DNA of 64,000 bases from Syngnathus acus (Eukaryota > Chordata > Actinopteri > Syngnathiformes > Syngnathidae). Each line of letters starts with the position of its first letter. Position 1 is the first letter of the stretch. The stretch spans positions 13,147,384 through 13,211,383 of the forward strand of contig NC_051087.1 of the NCBI RefSeq assembly GCF_901709675.1. The letters are read 5' to 3'. The notes beneath the pieces were generated by a model. That model had not been told where the DNA came from and ran no database searches. It was given only the letters and a program-made list of their open reading frames with translations. The translations under genes and the position numbers were made by a program. Below are positions 57,901-64,000 of the stretch, piece by piece.

Positions 57901-60900
57901 TGTGCGGGCTGGTTCGCTTGGCAATCAGTTGGTGTGTGAGGCGCATGGGCGTGAGTTGTGGCCACCAGCAAATCCTGTTTGCATGTTTTTCTGTTGCCTT
58001 TTTTTTGTCATAATAAAAGCGGCGATCAAACCGTCTGAACATCCTTGACGCACTGAGGGCCATTACAATACGTATAGGCTTAAAGTCATTCACTGGTGTC
58101 ATCTTATTTCTGTTTGATCCAAAGGTCTATCCAGCGCTTATAAAAACATTTCTTCTTGGTGGTTGGCCACCAACACCACGATCACTCAAGAGGGGTGCAA
58201 GTGGACTGACAGGTCTCCCTTTCGTTATACCCACTGGACCACAGGTGGGTCCAAACGCCGTCCAATATTTGTTGCCGACAGTCTGGAGCAATGGAGAGGA
58301 GCGCTTAGCATCTACCGTCTCCTTACAGATAGCCCTAGTAAACCCTCTGATGAAAGCTGCCTTTCCTTTCACGCTAAACGTGAACTGGGAAATTGGAAAT
58401 TTGACAACTGCCAGAAGAAGAGAAACTACATGTGCAAGAAAAGAGCCAAAGGTAAGATGTGACTCATGGCCAATTCAGGTTGATGCCCATTTTTGGCTTT
58501 TGCCTCGCAGGACAGAAACCCGAACCTCCACGCCATGAAGGTAAGTCAAGTCTCCCCGAATCCTGAATGTTGACGTCAAAAGATACGAGACGGAAAAAAG
58601 ACATCATGGTGCGCTCGCAGGTTTTCGGGAGATCCTTGTGTGCAACCACCAGAAGAACGTCGACCTCTTTTGTCAGAGTGAGGGTCAAAGCGTCATCCGC
58701 ATCCAGTCGGCCTTCTACGGACGGAGGAGCGGCAGCCTTTGTCCAACTCAGAACGCAACAAAGGGTATGACAGGACATAAGCGACGTCGTCCGTGGTCCG
58801 ACGATACGACCGTTGCAGCCAAATAAGCTTCTCGGCCTTGTGACTTGCAGAGACTTGTGTGGTGCGAGGAGCCCTCCCTCATTACAGGCAGAAATGTGAC
58901 AACCGTCAATATTGTCTTGCTGACCCTTTTGAGGGCGTCCGGGAGACCTGCCCTGCAGTCTCCAAATACCTGCACATGGTCTACAGCTGTGAACGGAAAG
59001 GTGGGCTTCACGTCTCTGTTGTCTAATGCGGTATCTCCCGACCAGAGTTGGGGTATGACGGCACATTGAATGGTCTGTTCTGCTTCGGACGTTGATGCGA
59101 TGGCTAAAAGGTTCAGGGGACCACTCGCCATAAAAGCTTGGCGACCATTGGCCTAGTGAATCGACGGCGCCTAACAATGCCCAGAACAATACAACACAAG
59201 GATTCAGTTATCAGGGATCCATTGCAACATGATTCTGGGTTGTCCTCAGTGTGTCTTGACAGTTTGGTCGAGGCGGACAAGCGCATCGCCGACTCAGCGT
59301 TTGAAGCCTCCTCCTCTATGAGCGACACCAGCCCAGAGAAAGCTCAATTGAGCAAGAATTCCTGCTGGAGACCGTCACAAGATCGTACGTAGACAACCGA
59401 AAGTTACTTCGGCGCTGGCAGTTTGGTGTCCTGAGCGAACTTGTGTCCTGCAGCCTCCACCAGCTGGATCCAGGTGAACCTCGGTCACGTGAGAAAGGTG
59501 ACCGGGATTGTCACCCAGGGCTGTCCTCATACTGACCAAAGGTCCTGGGTCATCGACTTTGAGATGAAGATGAGTTTGGATGGCAAAAGCTGGACTGAAC
59601 ACCCGGACGAAAAGGTGAGCGGCCAGCCAGTCGACCTGACGCCGACCGGGCCGCCCAAACTTGCCATTACAAATGAGAGTGCTATTTCTAGTTTACCGGA
59701 GGGGGGGAGCACCGGTTTGGCTCTGCGTTTTCCGCTCAGTACGTCCGCATCCTGCCGCTGGAGGACAGCGTTGACTTCGGCCTCAGCTTTGACCTCTTGG
59801 GATGCGCACGTGACGGTAAGCGAGTCTCTCCCTCCGCTGCCGGTAAAAACATACAAACCATCTTTTGATATCACTTTTTGTCTGACAGATGGGATGACCT
59901 GTGACAGCACGTTCAACAGCCAACACTTGACCAAGGCAATGACGTGAGTCGCACTTGCCCCGGTGTTTCCAGGACGGTGGGCGCCTGTCGTCAATTTGCT
60001 TGTCCTCGCCTTCTGCAGGTTCCACTGCCCACCCAAGTGCGCCAACTCCAAACACAATGTCACAGGAACCTTGGTCTACAATAAGGTACGTGATTGCTGA
60101 CCCTTGGACTGGAGAGGCACTGGCTCTTGGCAAAAATAAACATTTCAAAGATGAACCTACATTTCAATTGGTATTTTCAAATTAGTTCCATTTGAAAGAT
60201 GATTTCATTTCCACACACCACTCAGGAAATCAAATCCTCCCTATCGTGACCCGTCAGTTGAGTTCTTGACTTGATGTGAGTGCAGGACTCAAGCGTGTGC
60301 GCGGCCGCTATTCACGCCGGCGTCATTCGTAACGACATCGGAGGAGACTGTATTGTGATGAAAGACGTGGCAAAGAAGGACTTTGCTGGCTCCACCCAGA
60401 ACGGGATCACCTCCCTCAAGTGAGTGGCCAAGTTTATGGCATAGTACCAATAAGAGGCCCAGCTCATTGTCACATGTACGAACTGCAGGAATGCCGACTC
60501 GACGGATCAGGCCTTCACATTTGCAGACGGAGGTGAGTTCACGGAGCATTTTTTCATGTTAAGTGCTCAACTACTGCCTACCCCGCACGGGATCTCACCT
60601 GCAGAGCCGAGATGCTTGGGAGAGTCCTGGGAGGAGTTTGCGGGCTTCTGCTACAAAGCTTTTGAGGACAAGAAGGAGTGGGCCGCTGCTCAAACTGACT
60701 GTAAGAAATTGGGTGCCAATCTGGTGTCCATCCTTTCCGAGGTGGAGCAGACGTGGGTGAAAAGTGCTTCCGCCCTCGGTGCGTACACCGTCTTTGTAGA
60801 ACTACTATCCCCTGAACGCTGGGTGAGAGATCTGCTCGCCCTTGTCCTCTGCAGACACCAGCGATATGTGGACCGGACTGCATGACCAGACTGTCCTCGG

Positions 60901-61235
60901 CATGTTTGAGTGGTCGGACCGCCACGAGGTGACCTTCACCGACTGGGCCCCGGAAGAACCCAAACACCTGAAAAAGGACTGTGTGGCGATGTCGCAAAAG
61001 GTGCGTGGCCAATTGACCGTTTGCAAGAACATCTGCACGATCCACTGATCCTTCTTGCTCATCTTTCAGGCTGGAAAATGGAAGCAGATGAGCTGCAAGA
61101 TACCCAACAGCTTCATGTGCAAGATGCCCAAAGCGCATTATGCAATCACCTCAGAGAAGGCAGAGGAGAGCCATTCTGGTGACAGCGTACTCTTGCACAG
61201 AAGCAAGCTCGCCAAGTCAGCGAATGTAGTGAGTT

Positions 61236-61327
<92 letters not shown>

Positions 61328-62526
61328 CATCCCACGTTTCTGGACAGGTTCAAAAGACAGTTGTAAAATTTCCACACAATTTCATTTCAGTGTCAGATCT
61401 TAGCATTCGCATGCAATGTCTATTCAAGATGTTTTGATGACCAGTTATGTTTTGATTACATGTTTTCAGGTTGCTGGATCAGCGGTCGAGCTGAAGGGAG
61501 GTCTCCGTGTGAACAACGTCATCACCATCACAGGGCGAGCAAATAAACTGGCAGATTGGTACGAGGATCCCCAGCCACTCCCACACGGGCACAAGAATGC
61601 TAATACCACAAATACACTGTTGTACATCTCTGTTGCAGGTTTAAAATCAATCTGTTTGTGCCTGACGACGAAACCGACAACGTGGTCGCGCTGCTCCTCA
61701 AGTTGAACTTTGTAACCAAGAAGATTTGGTTGTACTCCAGAGTTAACACAACTTGGAACGAAAGAGAGGAGCATCCCACACAAAGCTCTGGACGCGGACG
61801 AGAAGTCAAGGTGACGTGAATCACAGTATTTCTGCTCACACTCTCACTTACAGTTTTGGGGTTTCCAAACTTTGATGTGGAATGTTCCTTACCTTTGATT
61901 GGTGCCGGTTAGTTAATTCTATCTAATTGTCGCTTTGTTGTTTGTTCATATGCGCAAGGCGTATCCATACAACTGTCTGTCAAAACCCATTCCATCTTGT
62001 AGAACCTCCCTGAACATACGTCAATCTTAAAAAATAGAGTGTTTCCAATGGGAAGCGGACATTTACTGGTTGAAGAGCACCTAGCCGCTAATAAAGGTTG
62101 GAGTGATTTTCTTTTTCAAACTACAAAAAGTATGGAATGGAAATGTCAGTCAAAAGGAAGTGCTCAAACCATCCCACCCTTCGTGATGCTACTCAGAAAT
62201 GTCGACCATAGCATGAATTTTCTTCCAATCGCTAGCAAAACTGTAAGGCTTGCTCGCCAAAAAAAGTCACGAGTCCCAAAAATGTCAACGTGAACGTCAC
62301 ATCTCCCGCCTTTGCTCGCTGCCATGCCGTTCACAGTCATCACGTGCATGGTGTCCTTGTTGTTGCTCAGGTTGTCATCAAGTGCGCCGACGATCATTTC
62401 CAGATCACAATCAACGGCCTCGACGAGGTGACTTACAAATACAGAGAGGCCAATCTACAAAGCATCACGCAGATGATCGTGTGGGGTCACGTGTCCATCA
62501 AGGACATCAAGCAAAGCTCCGCTTAG
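42845..62526 (+). CDS. Multi-lectin chimeric gene, copy 2 (both ends in window)
   Basis: Exons: 42845-42905, 46383-46770, 46927-47048, 47114-47170, 47250-47405, 47496-47575, 47909-48023, 48090-48140, 48211-48378, 48489-48596, 48671-48787, 49501-49894, 50064-50179, 50248-50304, 50384-50539, 50615-50703, 51716-51839, 51918-51968, 52037-52204, 52336-52452, 52527-52646, 52876-53267 (frameshifted), 53436-53557, 53626-53682, 53762-53917, 54008-54099, 54656-54776, 54857-54895, 54968-55135, 58125-58244, 58329-58451, 58511-58540, 58621-58764, 58851-59000, 59250-59384, 59454-59614, 59692-59815, 59889-59943, 60019-60085, 60286-60419, 60489-60532, 60605-60778, 60855-61000, 61070-61228, 61470-61558, 61639-61810, 62371-62526. 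Same domain order as copy 1, about 2,050 residues if joined. Both defects of copy 1 are here too. Secretion follows from the signal peptide and lack of a later membrane segment. Confidence 0.8.
42996..43160. repeat. TTTAAAGT minisatellite, intron 1, copy 2
   Basis: Counterpart of 1-128 with differences in unit number. Confidence 0.85.
43338..43381. other. Perfect 18-bp hairpin in intron 1, copy 2
   Basis: Identical arms and 8-base loop to 636-679. Confidence 0.85.
43871..43979 (+). CDS. Candidate alternative first exon (signal-anchor), copy 2
   Basis: Same 109-bp frame, donor and phase as 1171-1279; preceded by the same CpG-rich block (43700-43870). It lies 966 bp downstream of the signal-peptide exon, so the two could be alternative starts. 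Confidence 0.45.
44345..45667 (+). mobile_element. hAT remnant, copy 2, with a nested MITE
   Basis: Counterpart of 1645-2649, enlarged by the insertion at 45271-45581. Confidence 0.8.
45271..45581. mobile_element. hAT-like MITE, copy 2 only
   Basis: 311 bp with ends CAGAGGCGTAGCCA and TGGCTACGCCTCTG and an 8-bp target duplication 'gctttaaa' (45263-45270, 45582-45589). It carries an A-tract at 45341-45365. The empty site is at about 2560-2575 in copy 1. Confidence 0.93.
46383..48787 (+). CDS. Cassette 1: CTLD1-3, copy 2
   Basis: Same exon set as 3366-5765. It differs from copy 1 in short clusters: GVVQNNQQGKW for GVYSRNEQGKW in CTLD1; ISYDLGW for IGRAERGW in CTLD2 (one codon shorter); LINDYGCGTNNF for LLDDYGCTNNN in the last CTLD2 exon (one codon longer). 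All length changes are multiples of three and splice sites are kept, which points to constraint on the frame. Confidence 0.88.
49501..52657 (+). CDS. Cassette 2: CTLD4-6, copy 2; same GC donor or stop
   Basis: Counterpart of 6490-9656. The last exon reads AAGAG|GCATGA with TGA at 52655-52657, exactly as in copy 1. Few amino-acid changes separate the copies here. Confidence 0.82.
50915..51495 (+). mobile_element. LINE 3'-end fragment, copy 2
   Basis: Counterpart of 7905-8460 with small indels. Confidence 0.55.
52876..53267 (+). pseudogene. Frameshifted CTLD7 first exon, copy 2
   Basis: It carries the same 4-base gain as copy 1, with TGA in frame at 53133-53135. Splice sites remain intact. 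Confidence 0.85.
53436..58451 (+). CDS. Rest of cassette 3: CTLD7 end, CTLD8, CTLD9, copy 2
   Basis: Counterpart of 10435-14329. CTLD9 differs in clusters: ENLFKDICYLVNRN for ENPDSDFCYLMNHN, and GLSSAYKNISSWW for GLAFGFKNASSLW. The CTLD9 intron (55136-58124) is enlarged by an LTR element and a short LTR-like insertion. Confidence 0.82.
54238..54407. mobile_element. 170-bp palindromic-ended MITE, TA target, copy 2 only
   Basis: Long inverted ends, CCGTAATTTTCGGACTATAA and its complement, flanked by TA (54236-54237, 54408-54409). Copy 1 has a single TA near 11236. Mariner-type by target site. Confidence 0.93.
55298..57014. mobile_element. Solo LTR-like insertion carrying a nested hAT, copy 2 only
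   Basis: Begins TGTTGTG and ends CTAACA with a 5-bp target duplication GGTTG at 55293-55297 and 57015-57019; copy 1 has a single GGTTG at about 12161. The TGT...ACA termini and 5-bp duplication fit an LTR element. About 900 bp of its length is the nested hAT. Confidence 0.75.
55661..56571 (-). mobile_element. hAT element with BED-finger transposase start
   Basis: Ends CAGTGGTCCCCAACC and GGTTGGGGACCACTG; flanks 'ctctaggg' and 'ctctagac' are a decayed 8-bp duplication. A minus frame at 55934-56218 (SLKSFFGKGKTSN, then a BED-type region ending RHMETKHPAFKDKP) is the N-terminus of a hAT transposase. Same family as 19565-20415. Confidence 0.9.
57020..57229 (+). pseudogene. Unidentified coding-like relic in CTLD9 intron, copy 2
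   Basis: An open frame ending KASPKNFVSLKILFLQSM...DTVKR is better preserved than its partner at 12170-12367. Not recognised; there are no splice sites tying it to the lectin gene. Confidence 0.35.
57821..58067 (+). mobile_element. Short LTR-like insertion, copy 2 only
   Basis: 247 bp with ends TGTAATG and CATTACA and an AATAAA near 58011. Copy 1 lacks it (near 13945). Target duplication is not clear. Confidence 0.65.
58511..59000 (+). CDS. SUEL / rhamnose-binding lectin domain with linker, copy 2
   Basis: Exons 58511-58540, 58621-58764 and 58851-59000. Protein sequence is almost the same as copy 1 (GQKPEPPRHEG linker; one Thr to Met near the end). YGR motif and cysteines are kept. Confidence 0.88.
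59250..59815 (+). CDS. F5/8 type C domain, copy 2
   Basis: Exons 59250-59384, 59454-59614, 59692-59815; protein identical or nearly so to copy 1. Confidence 0.88.
59889..60532 (+). CDS. LCCL domain, copy 2
   Basis: Exons 59889-59943, 60019-60085, 60286-60419, 60489-60532. Differs by a few residues (MKDVAKKDF for MKAVAKKGF; NSQH for NSLH). Landmarks are kept. Confidence 0.9.
60605..61228 (+). CDS. CTLD10 and hinge, copy 2
   Basis: Exons 60605-60778, 60855-61000, 61070-61228. Same motifs as copy 1, with a handful of substitutions. Confidence 0.88.
61239..61323. repeat. (CT)n microsatellite, expanded in copy 2
   Basis: About 42 CT units directly after the CTLD10 donor, against about 9 in copy 1 (17133-17151). 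It lies in the intron before the galectin exons. Confidence 0.97.
61470..62526 (+). CDS. C-terminal galectin domain, copy 2
   Basis: Exons 61470-61558 (one codon longer than copy 1, VAGSAVELKGG for LGSMIKLKGG), 61639-61810 and 62371-62526. Stop TAG 62524-62526. The HxNPR signature is altered in the same way as in copy 1. Confidence 0.85.
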
Positions 62527-62935
62527 ACCAGTCTGCGCTAAAATGTGAGGACAGACGTCGTCAAAGTGTTCAAATTGTTTTTGGCACAGCCTTTTCCACC
62601 AGCTACAGATGGTTTGTGGGATAATTGTACAAAAGTAACCACTTTATAGTTTGATCTAATACTTAATCTTAGTCTAGTGGGCTATTAGAAAAAGCCAGAC
62701 TTGCATGCTTTTTTTTTTTCTTTTTGATTGCCTTTGTGCATCCGGGCTTTGTGTTTATTGCATTGAACTGCGCAGTATTTGTAGTTAAGAGAGTTTTCCT
62801 GGCCCAATCAAGAGACCCTTTTGACTGATTGGATGATGAGTAATGAGAAGAGAATGCAGTTTCTGGAGAAACTGCGTGTGAAGGCAAAGAAGCTGGATGA
62901 AAACTTGGGATTGGGGAATGCTAGCGAATGATGTG

Positions 62936-63565
62936 AAAAGGCGAGAAATAACGACAAGCGAGAAAAATGTTAAGCGAGAAAAAAATGGTAACACGAGAAC
63001 CATCAATGAGAAAAAAGTACGATAAGCGAGAGAAAAACAGCGAGACAGTGAGAAAAACATGAGCGAGCAGTAAGCGAGAAAAACAGAAAACGAGAACAAC
63101 TAAGCAGAGTTAAGCGGAAATAATGGTAAGCGAGAAAAACAATAGGCAAGAAAAATGGTACGCGATAAAAGCGGTACATGAGAAAAAAAGCGAGGAAAAG
63201 CGGTAGGCGAGAGAAAAAACGATGACAAAAAAATGAAGTGAGAAAAAGGTATGAAGGTAAAACTACGCTAGAAAAAAACGGTAAGCGAGAAAAAACAATA
63301 GGCAAGAAAAACAGTAAGTGAGAAAAATCGTAAGAGAAAAAACTAAGCAAGAAAAAAAGGTAGATGAGAAAAAACACTGTGAGAAACGGTAAGCAAGCGG
63401 TAAGCAAGAAAAAAACGGAAGTGTAAAAAAAAACAGTGAGAAAAAACGAAGCAAAAAAGACCTAGGTGAGAGAACCAGTAAGCACGCACAAAGCGACAAA
63501 AAAACGGGAAGCAGGAAAATACTAAGCAAAAACGTATGTGAGAAAAACGGTAAGCGAGGAAACAA
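62936..63565. repeat. Purine-rich degenerate minisatellite, copy 2
   Basis: Counterpart of 18771-19405 with several units gained, lost or changed. Confidence 0.92.
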
Positions 63566-63730
63566 CAATTTTCTCAACGGATCTACACGATTCACAAAAA
63601 TGATACTTCCGACGGACAAAAACACGGAAATCCGCAGAAAATTCTCATCCCTGTATAGACGTCTACGGGATAGACAGCTTTTAGAAGTCTTTGTGAAAGT
63701 TTTTTAGACGTTTTTTGCATCTATCTATAG

Positions 63731-64000
63731 CAGTGGTCCCCAACCTTTTTTGCGCCACGGACCGGTTACAGAAATAGTTTCGCGGACTGGCCTTTATATA
63801 AAAACATTTATATAAATAAATAATACATTCATAATAAATATAAAAATACGATGAAATAAAATAATGATACGACTGGCAGAAAAACAAGTATAAACGACAT
63901 AAAAATAAAACTCACCGTTACGTTGAATTAGTGGGAGGGCTGAGCTTGTTTCTCAGAAACGAGCCAGTCCCAATCAGAGACAATGACACCCAAAGTGGTT
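63731..64000 (-). mobile_element. hAT element, copy 2, cut by window edge
   Basis: Left end CAGTGGTCCCCAACC after 'atctatag' (63723-63730); same insertion as 19565-20415. Confidence 0.9.

Larger units (their letters stand above)
43055..64000 (+). repeat. Segmental duplication, copy 2 (pairs with 1-19834)
   Basis: This is the same-orientation partner of 1-19834. The pairing continues to the last base of the window, including the first part of the hAT element that starts at 63731, so the right limit is not visible. Insertions found only here are 45271-45581, 54238-54407, 55298-57014 and 57821-58067, all with clean empty sites in copy 1. They therefore arrived after the duplication. Confidence 0.97.

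Overview
The window is vertebrate nuclear DNA, almost certainly from a teleost fish and probably a percomorph. It has GT-AG introns, dense fish-type transposons (hAT elements, L2-like LINEs, tRNA-derived SINEs, a Gypsy element, endogenous retroviruses) and an immunoglobulin light-chain V/J/C cluster of teleost layout, with V opposite in orientation to J-C. Nothing prokaryotic is present. I could not fix the species.

The window is dominated by two head-to-tail copies of one large lectin gene on the plus strand. Bases 1-19834 pair with 43055-64000 at very high identity, interrupted only by copy-specific transposons. Copy 1 runs off the left edge, so its signal-peptide exon is outside. Copy 2 has a signal-peptide exon at 42845-42905 and a stop at 62524-62526. 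I traced about 45 exons per copy through phase-consistent splice sites. In order they encode: signal peptide (or an alternative signal-anchor exon); three repeats of a three-CTLD cassette (CTLD1-9); a short linker; a SUEL/rhamnose-binding-lectin domain; an F5/8C (discoidin) domain; an LCCL domain; CTLD10; and a C-terminal galectin domain. If every exon were joined the product would be about 2,050 residues. This mix of four carbohydrate-binding-type folds plus LCCL is the main candidate for something undescribed. Both copies share two defects at the cassette 2/3 boundary: a donor GT changed to GC with an in-frame stop just after it, and a +4 frameshift in the first CTLD7 exon. Either those exons are skipped, or the locus makes a shorter six-CTLD protein, or the full-length form is dead.

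Between the copies (about 20-42.8 kb) lies a transposon-rich interval. It holds exons of a minus-strand gene with a CCCH zinc finger (33403-33566, probably also 37870-38127 and perhaps 23473-23766). Its apparent introns contain a degenerate minus-strand retrovirus (3' LTR 24287-25040, env, integrase), a Gypsy protease-RT fragment, an L2-like RT, and a plus-strand LTR provirus (33870-37815) bounded by a 5-bp target duplication. That provirus contains an inverted piece of the lectin gene's own F5/8C exon. The immunoglobulin light-chain cluster (V 39687-40154 minus; J 40762-40799 and C 41203-41531 plus) sits just upstream of lectin copy 2.

The neighbourhood looks like a fast-evolving immune locus. 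A secreted or membrane-anchored multi-lectin protein is repeatedly duplicated by cassette, gene and fragment, beside an antigen-receptor cluster. The differences between the copies are concentrated in a few CTLD exons rather than in the introns. Function is inferred from domain content only.
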